A stretch of DNA of 64,000 nucleotides, taken from contig UQCQ01000003.1 of assembly GCA_900539595.1 (NCBI GenBank), positions 82,648 to 146,647 of the forward strand, read 5' to 3'. The position numbers and the translations under genes were made by a program. Positions 9,013-16,976 of this stretch are shown here, piece by piece (position 1 is the first letter of the stretch; every line of letters starts with the position of its first letter). The DNA is from an uncultured Mollicutes bacterium (GTDB lineage Bacteria > Bacillota_I > Bacilli_A > RFN20 > CAG-826). A model generated the notes under the pieces. That model saw only the letters and a list, made by a program, of their open reading frames with translations, was not told the origin of the DNA and made no database searches.

Positions 9013-10122
9013 ATGCCATTAAAAGCCGGAATCGTCGGTTTGCCCAATGTCGGAAAATCGACCTTATTCAATGCCATTACCAATTCCCACGTGGAAGCCG
9101 CCAATTATCCTTTTGCCACCATCAAACCCAATACGGGTGTAGTTGTCGTGCCGGATGAAAGACTCGACTTCCTCACGAATATGTTCCATCCCGTCCGTAC
9201 CATCAACGCGACCTTTGAATTTTACGATATCGCGGGATTAGTGAAGGGTGCCTCTCACGGAGAAGGATTAGGAAACCAATTCCTCGCCGCAATCCGTGAA
9301 TGCGACGCCATCTGCGAGGTGGTTCGTTGCTTCGACTCTAACGAAATTATTCACGTCGAAAGCTCTGTGGACCCCGCCCGCGACATCGAAACCATCGATT
9401 TGGAACTTGCGATGGCCGATCTCGACACCGTCACCAAAATTATCGGACGCCAAGATATCAAGGCTCGTGTTGCCAAAGACAAAACCGCCAAATACGAAAT
9501 GGATATCCTTCGTCCTTTGGAAAAGGTGTTAAGCGAAGGCAAGCCGGCGAGAATGTGCAAAGAACTCACGGAAGAACAAATCGCTTATGCGAAAAAGAAT
9601 TTCTTCTTGTTGACCTTAAAGCCCATCATCTACGTAGCTAATGTGGCTCCTGAAGATTATTCGAATATTGATCAATGTGCCTATTACCAAACGGTAAAAC
9701 GCATCGCGGGAGAACAAGGTGCCCAATGCATTCCTGTTTCCTGCCAAATCGAATTCGAACTCTCTCAACTAGGGCCTGACGATCGCGCGGTCTTCCTCGA
9801 AGAACTTGGTGCGAGCGAATCGGGCCTCGATAAGCTGGTAAAAGCCGCCTACAAACTCTTAGATCTCTCGACGTTCTTCACCTGCGGAACCGATGAATGC
9901 CGTGCTTGGACGTTCCATGTAGGCATGACTGCCCCGGAATGTGCGGGTATCATTCATAGCGATTTCCAACGTGGATTCATTAAAGCCGAAGTCTATGACT
10001 TTGAGGATTTGAAAAAATTGGGAAGCGAAGCCGCAGTCAAAGAAGCGGGAAAACTTCGCCAAGAGGGGAAGGACTACGTCATGCAAGATGGCGATATCGT
10101 GTTCTTCCGATTCAACGTATGA
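9013..10122 (+). CDS. ychF: Redox-regulated ATPase YchF (Ola1 family)
   Basis: 369-residue Obg-related P-loop protein that binds ATP rather than GTP and associates with ribosomes. G1 GLPNVGKST, then NYPFATIKPN (switch region), DIAGLVKGASHGEGLGNQFL (G3) and a C-terminal TGS-like domain ending FRFNV, as in all YchF. The start at 9013 is preferred over an in-frame ATG 17 codons upstream because it has ATAGGAG before it and gives the family's normal N-terminus MPLKAGIVG. The stop overlaps ispF by four bases. Confidence 0.96.
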   Translation: MPLKAGIVGLPNVGKSTLFNAITNSHVEAANYPFATIKPNTGVVVVPDERLDFLTNMFHPVRTINATFEFYDIAGLVKGASHGEGLGNQFLAAIRECDAICEVVRCFDSNEIIHVESSVDPARDIETIDLELAMADLDTVTKIIGRQDIKARVAKDKTAKYEMDILRPLEKVLSEGKPARMCKELTEEQIAYAKKNFFLLTLKPIIYVANVAPEDYSNIDQCAYYQTVKRIAGEQGAQCIPVSCQIEFELSQLGPDDRAVFLEELGASESGLDKLVKAAYKLLDLSTFFTCGTDECRAWTFHVGMTAPECAGIIHSDFQRGFIKAEVYDFEDLKKLGSEAAVKEAGKLRQEGKDYVMQDGDIVFFRFNV

Positions 10123-10607
10123 GTGACCTTCGCATCGGTTATGGAGAAGATATTCATCGCCTTGTCCCCAACCGTAAATTGATTCTTGGGGGAGTAGAAA
10201 TCCCCTTCAATCAAGGATTGCTCGGCCATAGTGATGCGGATTGCCTTCTCCATGCGATTGCGGATGCGTTACTAGGGGCCTGCGCCTTGGGCGACATCGG
10301 AGATCATTTCCCGGTTGACGATCCCCAATGGGAAAACGCGGATTCTAAAAAAATCCTCTCCGAATCCTATTCCTTAGTGAAAAAAAGGGGGTACCAGATT
10401 ACAAATCTCGACGCCTCGGTCCTGGCGGAGAAACCTCGCTTAAGTCCCTATCGCCTTGCAATGAGAGAATCGATTGCTCGCGTTTTGGAACTGGATTTGA
10501 ACCAAGTGAGCGTCAAACTCATGACCAATGAAGGATTGGATGCGATTGGAAAAGGGAAAGCCATCCGTTCCACCTGTATTTGTTTACTAGAAAGGAAAAC
10601 CTTATGA
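10119..10607 (+). CDS. ispF: 2-C-methyl-D-erythritol 2,4-cyclodiphosphate synthase
   Basis: 162-residue IspF, step five of the MEP isoprenoid pathway. Metal ligands appear in GEDIHRL (Asp and His) and in GLLGHSDADCLLHAIADALLGA (His), followed by GDIGDHFPDDP-like text and the closing KATT-type segment near EGLDAIGKGKAI. It overlaps ychF upstream and argS downstream by four bases each, so the three genes form one translationally coupled unit. Its product path supplies the DMAPP used by MiaA. Confidence 0.96.
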   Translation: MSDLRIGYGEDIHRLVPNRKLILGGVEIPFNQGLLGHSDADCLLHAIADALLGACALGDIGDHFPVDDPQWENADSKKILSESYSLVKKRGYQITNLDASVLAEKPRLSPYRLAMRESIARVLELDLNQVSVKLMTNEGLDAIGKGKAIRSTCICLLERKTL

Positions 10608-12226
10608 CCAACGAAGAATTATTGAAAAACGTCGTTGTCTCCGCGGCAAAAGCCTTGGGACAAGATTTGGGTCTAGGCGACATTGTCATTGAACATAGCC
10701 GCGACACGGCTCATGGCGACTATTCGACGAACGTTGCCATGCGTTCTTGCCGACTTTTTGGCATGAAGCCTCGTGATTTAGCAGAAAAATTAATTTCGGA
10801 AATGAAAAGCGACGCGATTGAGAAAATCGAAATCGCTGGTCCGGGATTCATCAATTTCTTCTTAAAGAAAGACGCCCTTCAAAGCGTTATTGAGAAAGTT
10901 TTGGAACAAGGCGATTCTTACGGTCGTCTCCCCAAAAACGGCAAGAAGATCGATATTGAATACGTTTCGGCAAATCCAACGGGCGATTTGCATTTAGGCC
11001 ATACCCGTTGCGCGGCGGTTGGCGATTCCATTGCTAGCCTTTTGGATTGGGCCGGCTATGATGTGACGCGTGAATATTACGTCAATGACTGTGGCAACCA
11101 AGTGGAACATTTGGGCCATTCGCTCCGTGCTCGTTATCACGAACTCTTTGGTGAGCCTCTTGATTTGGCAGAGGATGACTACCATGGTCAGGACTTGATT
11201 GCGATCGCCCAAAAAATCAAAGATCAATTTGGTGACAAATACCTTCAAGATAGCAAAGAATCTCACGATTTCTTTATCCGCTTCGGCATCGATTCCGAAC
11301 TTTCCAAAATTTGGAAAGATATGGATGCTTTCCGCGTTCACTTCGATAAGGTTTCCTATGAATCGGATATCCGTTCCCATGGCAACATCGAAAAAACCAT
11401 CGAATTCTTAAAACCTTGGATTTATGTCCAAGATGGCGCGACTTACCTCCGGACGACGGATTTTGTCGATGACAAAGACCGTCCCATCATCAAAGCGGAC
11501 GGCAATTATACGTATTTCATGCCGGATATCGCTTATCACTACAACAAGATGGAACGGGGCTTTGATTTGCTAATCGACGTCCTTGGGGCGGACCACCATG
11601 GCTATATTGGCCGTATGAAGAGTGCCCTGATGATGAAGGGCTATTCTCCGGATGTCCTTCAAGCCGAATTCGTTCAGGTTGTCCGCGTTTATCGCGATGG
11701 GGCGGAAGTGAAAATGAGCAAACGCACGGGCAAAGCCATTGCTCACCGCGATTTGGTGGAAGATGTCGGCGTAGATGCCGTCCGCTATTTCTTCGCGGAG
11801 CGTTCCCAACAAAGCCATTTGGATTTCAACTATAACCTTGCGATGGAGCAATCTTCCTCCAACCCGGTCTATTATGCTCAATACGCTTATGCCCGTTGCG
11901 CTAGCGTTCTTTCCCTTGGCAGCGACATTGCGCTCAATAGCCGCGGGGGAGAACTAAAGGAAGAATCCGAACTTGCCTTGCTTCGGCTGCTTTCAGATTT
12001 CCCGGGCGTTATTGCCAATAGTGCGGAGGAGCGTGCCCCTTATAAGCTCGCTGCCTATATTCAAAAGCTTGCCGCCTCCATCCACAGTTTCTATACGAAC
12101 TGCCACATTTTGGACCGCGAAAACATCGCGATGACGTCTTGCCGCTTGGCTCTAGCCAAAGCCGCCAAGACCGTGATGAAGAACGCCCTTTCGATTCTCG
12201 GGGTTTCCGCGCCTGAGAAGATGTGA
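10604..12226 (+). CDS. argS: Arginyl-tRNA synthetase
   Basis: 540-residue class I synthetase. N-terminal Arg-specific additional domain, HIGH-type motif DLHLGH within NPTGDLHLGH near residue 132, KMSKR motif near residue 373 (EVKMSKRTGKA), and a C-terminal DALR anticodon-binding domain ending LSILGVSAPEKM. AAAGGA precedes ATG 10604, which overlaps the ispF stop (ATGA). Confidence 0.96.
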   Translation: MTNEELLKNVVVSAAKALGQDLGLGDIVIEHSRDTAHGDYSTNVAMRSCRLFGMKPRDLAEKLISEMKSDAIEKIEIAGPGFINFFLKKDALQSVIEKVLEQGDSYGRLPKNGKKIDIEYVSANPTGDLHLGHTRCAAVGDSIASLLDWAGYDVTREYYVNDCGNQVEHLGHSLRARYHELFGEPLDLAEDDYHGQDLIAIAQKIKDQFGDKYLQDSKESHDFFIRFGIDSELSKIWKDMDAFRVHFDKVSYESDIRSHGNIEKTIEFLKPWIYVQDGATYLRTTDFVDDKDRPIIKADGNYTYFMPDIAYHYNKMERGFDLLIDVLGADHHGYIGRMKSALMMKGYSPDVLQAEFVQVVRVYRDGAEVKMSKRTGKAIAHRDLVEDVGVDAVRYFFAERSQQSHLDFNYNLAMEQSSSNPVYYAQYAYARCASVLSLGSDIALNSRGGELKEESELALLRLLSDFPGVIANSAEERAPYKLAAYIQKLAASIHSFYTNCHILDRENIAMTSCRLALAKAAKTVMKNALSILGVSAPEKM

Positions 12227-12270
12227 TATAAATTTCTCCGCGATTTCTATTAAGAAAGGAACCATTTCTC

Positions 12271-12720
12271 ATGAATATGAATAAAGGCAGCATGATCGAT
12301 TATGCCATTGCAATCCTCACCACTCAAAAAGCCATGACTTTCGCCGAGCTTTGGGCCAAAGTCAAAGAAGAACTCGAAATCACCCCGGAAGAAGAAGCGG
12401 ACCGCATCGGCCATTTCTACACCGATTTGAGCCTCTCTGGCCAAACCATCCTTCTCCCTGGCAACGTTTGGGATCTCCGTCAACGTCATACCTTTGACGA
12501 GCTCACCCTTAACAAGGATGTTTCTGACGTTTATAGCGCCATCGAAGAAAAAGACCAAGACGAAGCCGACGCCCAAGACGAAAAGGAATATAACGAATCC
12601 GTCCAAGGCAAAGCCGTCCTCTCTGATGACGAAGAACCGATGGATGAGGGAGAAGAAGATTCCGAAAAAGGCAATGAGGACCAAGAAGTTGCCGAATCCT
12701 ACGTCCACGGCATCCGCTAA
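12271..12720 (+). CDS. rpoE: DNA-directed RNA polymerase delta subunit
   Basis: 149 residues with an N-terminal HARE-HTH domain (about 1-85; KAMTFAELW, FYTDLSLSGQTILLPGNVWDLR) and a disordered acidic C-terminal half rich in Asp and Glu, the hallmark of the Firmicutes delta subunit that destabilises open complexes and speeds recycling of polymerase. AAGGAACC precedes the ATG. A terminator follows at 12739. This gene is one of the better taxonomic pointers to Bacilli. Confidence 0.93.
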   Translation: MNMNKGSMIDYAIAILTTQKAMTFAELWAKVKEELEITPEEEADRIGHFYTDLSLSGQTILLPGNVWDLRQRHTFDELTLNKDVSDVYSAIEEKDQDEADAQDEKEYNESVQGKAVLSDDEEPMDEGEEDSEKGNEDQEVAESYVHGIR

Positions 12721-12738
12721 GGCAAAATTCAACTTTCT

Positions 12739-12768
12739 AGAGGGCCATAACGGTCCTCTTTTCTTTTT
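12739..12768 (+). terminator. Rho-independent terminator after rpoE
   Basis: Stem AGAGGGCC / GGTCCTCT with loop ATAAC, followed by TTTCTTTTT. Confidence 0.85.
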
Positions 12769-12825
12769 GAATCTAGGAAAAAGAAGGGGTTCCGTGTATC
12801 CTATAAGGCTGCTTTGCAGCCCGTT

Positions 12826-13791
12826 ATGAATACCTTTGCAGAACTTTTCTTTGAGATGGAGCGATTTCCAAAAATCGCGATTGTTGGTCATGCTTACCCG
12901 GACGGGGATTGCTACGGCTGTCAAATCGGGTTGCGCGAATTGCTTCGTGCCCGATTCCCCGAAAAGGACATCCGCGCGCTAGGAAGTGGGTTGCCCTGCC
13001 TTTTGAACCGCATTTCTCCCATGGATCAAGCGGAAGATGGTTTTTTCGAAGGAGCATTAGGAATTCTCGTGGATGTTTCTTGCCTTCCCCGCGTCGAGGA
13101 AAGTCGAATTTTCCAATGTGCTTCTTGGATTAAATTCGACCATCATGAACCGGATGAAGTGGCGGAGCATTTTGATGGGAAATATTATTCGGATGCAAAA
13201 CGAGTCTCTTGCTGCGAAATCATTACGGAATTCGGCCGTTCCCTTTCCTTGCCTTTCAATCGAAAAGCGTGCGAGGCTCTCTATTCGGGCATTTTGACCG
13301 ACTCGGGACGCTTTTATTACTATGGGACGAACCATAAAACCTTTGAGGACGCCTCCTTTTTAATTCGTCATGGCGCGAATCCTAAAGTTCTTATGGATCT
13401 TTTGTTCCATGAAGAACCTAACGAAGCCGCTTTTAAAAAATGGATGCGTGCGCATGCGAAAGTGGAAGGACAAGTTTGTTCTTGCTGGGCGGATATTTCC
13501 GATTACGAGTCGTTTGGATTGTCGTATGAAAATGCCTCTACCTTCGTGAATGCTTTAGCGGGAATTGGTCACGCCCCCATTTATATTTTCTTCTGCGTTC
13601 GCGATTTTGATTATGTTCGCGTCGAGATTCGTTCCAATTCCCGTTACCCCGTCCAACCAACCGCTAAATTCTTTGGGGGTGGCGGACACCGCTATGCCGC
13701 AGGAATGGAGCTGCGTGGTGGAGAAAACTGGCCCAACAAAGTGAAAAGCGTCATCCAACGCCTTCAGGAATCTCGTTCCGATGTAGAATAA
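12826..13791 (+). CDS. DHH phosphoesterase, NrnA-like oligoribonuclease/pAp phosphatase
   Basis: 321 residues. Motif I is HAYPDGDCYG (usually HxNPDGDAxGS), motif III is FDHHEP, and the DHHA1 domain ends with FFGGGGHRYAAG, the substrate-binding glycine motif. NrnA enzymes degrade nanoRNAs and dephosphorylate pAp. The start is uncertain: ATG 12826 has no Shine-Dalgarno, while an in-frame TTG at 12814 has AAGG just upstream. A GGCTGC-TTT-GCAGCC hairpin at 12807-12821 sits directly before the ATG. The next gene is a CysQ-type phosphatase 20 bases downstream, so pAp removal may be the shared theme. Confidence 0.85.
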   Translation: MNTFAELFFEMERFPKIAIVGHAYPDGDCYGCQIGLRELLRARFPEKDIRALGSGLPCLLNRISPMDQAEDGFFEGALGILVDVSCLPRVEESRIFQCASWIKFDHHEPDEVAEHFDGKYYSDAKRVSCCEIITEFGRSLSLPFNRKACEALYSGILTDSGRFYYYGTNHKTFEDASFLIRHGANPKVLMDLLFHEEPNEAAFKKWMRAHAKVEGQVCSCWADISDYESFGLSYENASTFVNALAGIGHAPIYIFFCVRDFDYVRVEIRSNSRYPVQPTAKFFGGGGHRYAAGMELRGGENWPNKVKSVIQRLQESRSDVE

Positions 13792-13811
13792 AGAAGAAAA
13801 GAAGGTTAATT

Positions 13812-14603
13812 ATGTACGAAAAAGAATTAAAGGCGATGATTCGGGCTGCCAAAATCGCAGAGAAGCACATTCTAAAAATCTATTCGACCAATTTTGAAGT
13901 GGAGATAAAATCGGATGATAGCCCCGTGACGGAAGCAGATAAAGGTGCCGATAAAATCATTCGGGAAGAATTAGGAAAAGAATTCCCTGAATATGGATTT
14001 TTGACGGAAGAAAGCAAAGATACGGGAGAACGCTTCGCCAAAGAGGATATCTTTATCGTAGACCCGGTCGACGGAACCAAGGATTTCGTAGCGCGGGATG
14101 GCCAATTTTGCACGAATATCGCCCTGGCTCATCGAGGCGAGGTTGTGGCTGGTGTCATCAATCTTCCTGCCCAAGGAAGAACCTATTTTGCCTCGAAAGG
14201 AAATGGGGCATTTGCCATGGAAAAAGACGGTACGATCCATCCTATCCACGTTTCCGACCGTAAATCTCATTTACGTTCTCTTCGCTCCATTTCTTTCTTC
14301 AACGAAGCGGAAAAAGAATTTTATGCCACCCACGCTTCTTCTTTTGAAGGAGAAGCAGAACCAGCTGGCGCTGCTTATAAATTTTGTTTAATCGCGGACG
14401 GAAGCAAAGATTTTTTCGTTCGCAAAGGCGCGGGAACGAAAGAATGGGACGTTGCCGCTGGCGATATTATCCTTTCCGAAGCTGGTGGTATCATGGTTCA
14501 ACCAGATGGCACCCCATTCCACTACAATCGCCACGACGTTTATAACCGTCAAGGCTATGTAATGGCCAACTGCCGTGAAAATCTTTTTCTTGGCTTGAAA
14601 TAA
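13812..14603 (+). CDS. Inositol-monophosphatase superfamily, CysQ-like 3'(2'),5'-bisphosphate nucleotidase
   Basis: 263 residues. The metal-binding motifs are SPVTEADKGADKII, EES at about residue 66, DPVDGTKDF (the GTKDF/GTKEF variant is typical of CysQ rather than of inositol phosphatases) and EWDVAAGDIILSEAGG at the C-terminal site. Expected reaction: pAp to AMP plus phosphate, although related enzymes act on inositol phosphate. It is 20 bases behind the NrnA-like gene and probably in the same operon. Confidence 0.83.
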   Translation: MYEKELKAMIRAAKIAEKHILKIYSTNFEVEIKSDDSPVTEADKGADKIIREELGKEFPEYGFLTEESKDTGERFAKEDIFIVDPVDGTKDFVARDGQFCTNIALAHRGEVVAGVINLPAQGRTYFASKGNGAFAMEKDGTIHPIHVSDRKSHLRSLRSISFFNEAEKEFYATHASSFEGEAEPAGAAYKFCLIADGSKDFFVRKGAGTKEWDVAAGDIILSEAGGIMVQPDGTPFHYNRHDVYNRQGYVMANCRENLFLGLK

Positions 14604-14718
14604 TCTAATCAATCCCATTCCCAATGGACAAAATTAATCGGATTCTTCACTGCTGATATTTCCTCTTTTATTTAGCGGATATCGTAGTATATTTACCCCA
14701 TGAAAGGAGATGAAAATC

Positions 14719-14955
14719 ATGGATAGTTTCGTCAAATCGATGGATGGGCTTCCCCGCATTGTTAAAATCCTGCTCTGCTTGCCCATCGTTGATATCATCT
14801 GGGCGATTTATCGTATTCTTGGCGCGATCAAAAACGGCAATGTCCTTCACCTTGTCCTTGGCATTCTTTGGATTGCTTTCGGCGGAACGGTCGGCTGGAT
14901 TCTCGACCTCGTCTGGATCATTCTTTTCAACCATATTTTCTGGTTCAAGGAATAA
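14719..14955 (+). CDS. Small membrane protein of unknown function
   Basis: 78 residues with two or three hydrophobic helices (about 15-37, 43-60 and 62-75). AAAGGAG at 14703-14709 is nine bases before ATG 14719; the ATG at 14710 abuts that site and is rejected. I do not recognise the family. The gene stands alone, followed by a terminator. Confidence 0.7.
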   Translation: MDSFVKSMDGLPRIVKILLCLPIVDIIWAIYRILGAIKNGNVLHLVLGILWIAFGGTVGWILDLVWIILFNHIFWFKE

Positions 14956-14978
14956 ATTCTTCTTTTTTGGAAGAAACG

Positions 14979-15017
14979 AAGGCTACGCATCGAAACAAAA
15001 AGGTGGTAGCCTTTTTT
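14979..15017 (+). terminator. Rho-independent terminator
   Basis: AAGGCTAC / GTAGCCTT stem around an A-rich loop, followed by TTTTTT. It ends eight bases before the next start codon. Confidence 0.8.
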
Positions 15018-15024
15018 CGTAGTT

Positions 15025-16143
15025 ATGAAAACCAATAAAAAGCCAGTCCTCGAACCTTTAAGACAAAGACAAATGGAAATCCTAAAAGGCGATTTCCCTT
15101 ATGATCCTGAGACCCATACGTTCACGATTTCCCTTCATCATGAATCCGTGATGGATCTTTTGGACGATGACATCTCTACGCCAGAACATCCAATTGTCTC
15201 CTGGAGTGCTTTGGAACGCTTGTCGGATATCGTAGAAGACCTTCCCGCGGGAGAAAACGCGGATATTCGTTATTGTATCGACGATTACAAAGGGTATGAC
15301 CCCGAAAAATTGGTTCCTTCTTTTAACCGCCTTTTCTCTAAGAATCGTTTTTTGAATCAAAAGGACAAGCGAAAGAAGGGGATCGCCTCCATTCTCTTTA
15401 CCTTAATCGGCCTCGTTTTGCTTTTCTTCATGGTGCTAGGCAGGACCAATGAATGGTTTGGAGAAGCGGGCAGCATGTCGGATGAACTTTTAGGCGAATT
15501 CATCGACATCGTAGCCTGGGTGTTCCTTTGGGAAGCCGTATCCATGTTGGCGTTATCTCCTAGCGAATACCATTCCATCAATCTTCGCGTTCTTTTCACC
15601 GTTTCTCGAATCTCCTTTTATGACGGGAAGGGGGAGAACAAATTAAGCGGAGAGAATTTGGATGAAGATCTAAAGTTATTAGGGAAAGCCTATAACCGTC
15701 AACAACGTGGAAAGGTCGCTGTATTAATTGCTTCCGGTGCTTTCTTGGCCGCTTCCGTGGTTACGGCATATCGCTGCGTCATGGCCTTTATTGCTTTAAG
15801 CGGAAATCCTCAGGCAGAGCCTTGGAATTATGTGGTGATTGCATTATTTGGCCTCGCCAGTTTAGGCGTATCCGTTTTTGCGGGCGTGAGCGGAATTCTA
15901 TTTTATACCGATCGCCCGTTTGGGAAGAAAGCCTGTTTGGCCGTTAGTTGCGTTTTGTTCCTCTTATTTATTGTTGGTTTGATCCACGCGATTTTTACTG
16001 GTGATGTGGGTGGAATCGCCCATGGAGCGATTTCGATTGTGGTTCAGGTACTCTATGTTGGAGGATATTTTTGCGCGAGCGTCCCCGATTGGTTCTATAA
16101 GAAGCGTCACCGAAACGAAGAGAATCAAGACGAACAAAAATAA
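15025..16143 (+). CDS. Multi-pass membrane protein of unknown function
   Basis: 372 residues. The N-terminal 115 residues are soluble and charged (SLHHESVMDLLDDD). About six membrane helices follow, near 116-138, 155-177, 231-258, 272-297, 305-325 and 333-353, and a short basic/acidic tail ends the protein. Because of the soluble head it probably has a cytoplasmic domain. No catalytic motif is apparent and I cannot name the family. It starts right after a terminator and has no obvious Shine-Dalgarno beyond GTAG, so translation may be weak or leaderless. Confidence 0.75.
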   Translation: MKTNKKPVLEPLRQRQMEILKGDFPYDPETHTFTISLHHESVMDLLDDDISTPEHPIVSWSALERLSDIVEDLPAGENADIRYCIDDYKGYDPEKLVPSFNRLFSKNRFLNQKDKRKKGIASILFTLIGLVLLFFMVLGRTNEWFGEAGSMSDELLGEFIDIVAWVFLWEAVSMLALSPSEYHSINLRVLFTVSRISFYDGKGENKLSGENLDEDLKLLGKAYNRQQRGKVAVLIASGAFLAASVVTAYRCVMAFIALSGNPQAEPWNYVVIALFGLASLGVSVFAGVSGILFYTDRPFGKKACLAVSCVLFLLFIVGLIHAIFTGDVGGIAHGAISIVVQVLYVGGYFCASVPDWFYKKRHRNEENQDEQK

Positions 16144-16164
16144 GCGCCCCGAAGGGCACTTTTA
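16142..16164. terminator. Probable two-way terminator between convergent genes
   Basis: GCCC-CGAA-GGGC tetraloop hairpin with outer A-T pairs, followed by CTTTTAT on the + strand, between genes that converge at 16143 and 16178. Confidence 0.55.
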
Positions 16165-16177
16165 TCTTGTCGGTTGA

Positions 16178-16501
16178 TTATTTTGCTGCTTCCAGAGCGG
16201 CTTCGTTTTTGCGGCGGATATAATCCGTCATCAAGTCTTCGGGCACGCCTTCGGTGCGAACGGCCATAACTCCTGGGACTTCTTCCATCAAAATGATTTC
16301 CACCCCGCTAGAAATGTCGTCTTGGGCTAAGGAGCAGCCTTGGCAAGCTCCCACCATCGTAACATAAACGATGCCATCGCGGAACCCGATGTAATCGATG
16401 TCCCCTCCGTCCCGTTGTAAGAAAGGCCGTACTTTATCGATGGTGGCCTGAATCAGTTGAATCGTCGCTTCGTCTTCCATAACGCGTTCTATTTTAGTCA
16501 C
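16178..16501 (-). CDS. NifU C-terminal (Nfu) type Fe-S carrier
   Basis: 107 residues, the stand-alone NifU C-terminal domain: VRPFLQRDGGDIDYIG followed by the cluster-binding Cys pair in GACQGCSLA and the closing VPGVMAV. It carries a 4Fe-4S cluster to apo-proteins; MiaB, upstream in the window, is one candidate client. The frame opens at a GTG (16501); an ATG seven codons in is an equal candidate and neither has a good Shine-Dalgarno. It diverges from the gene at 16583. Confidence 0.88.
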   Translation of the reverse strand: MTKIERVMEDEATIQLIQATIDKVRPFLQRDGGDIDYIGFRDGIVYVTMVGACQGCSLAQDDISSGVEIILMEEVPGVMAVRTEGVPEDLMTDYIRRKNEAALEAAK

Positions 16502-16582
16502 TTCGCTTCGCGTATCAATTCAAATGAATGCAAAAGATGTTTTTTCGGTGGAAAAAAAGAAGCCATATCCTAAAATAGGCGA

Positions 16583-16960
16583 ATGAACTCGGAAAAGGGA
16601 AAAACGGATTTAAGAATCGTTGAAATCAAAGTCTTAGTGGCCATTTACGAATTATCCGTAGATGGATTTGCGCCTTCCTTGCGGGGGCTGCTGGCCTTTT
16701 TAAGAGGCGACGACTCCGCTTCACGCTTTGAGGGACTATGGAGCTATGGTTCTTATGTCTCCATGAGTGGCAAGCGTCTTGGGAAGCTACTAAAAGGATT
16801 GAAGGATTTTGGTTACGTGGATTCGGAATTCGAACAAAAAGAAGAATACCTCTATCTCTTCCCCGAAGGAAAAGAAGCGGCCCGAACTTATTTAGCTAAG
16901 GACCATCGCCGATCCCGACCGCCTCGTCATGGGGCGCCTCTATTCCTGCCGATTCGTTAA
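16583..16960 (+). CDS. Small winged-helix-like protein, RQC-type domain possible
   Basis: 125 residues. The pattern KVLVAIYELSVDGFAPSL, then SLSxKRLGKLLKGLKDFGYV-like text, looks like a winged helix of the stand-alone RQC kind found in Firmicutes without a helicase. The C-terminal 25 residues are basic (RRSRPPRH). This assignment rests on pattern resemblance only; MarR/PadR-like would be the alternative. The gene sits 16 bases before the peptidase gene and may be co-transcribed with it. Confidence 0.55.
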   Translation: MNSEKGKTDLRIVEIKVLVAIYELSVDGFAPSLRGLLAFLRGDDSASRFEGLWSYGSYVSMSGKRLGKLLKGLKDFGYVDSEFEQKEEYLYLFPEGKEAARTYLAKDHRRSRPPRHGAPLFLPIR

Positions 16961-16976
16961 CAATAAGGAGAAAAAC

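Noticed and set aside
12250..12924. 224-codon - strand frame over rpoE and the start of the DHH gene
   Set aside because: It covers the acidic tail of the delta subunit, the opposite strand of which reads as Phe/Val/Leu, and it crosses the rpoE terminator.
14604..14718. CCATT-CCC-AATGG hairpin after the CysQ-like gene as a terminator
   Set aside because: The stem is five pairs and no T-run follows.
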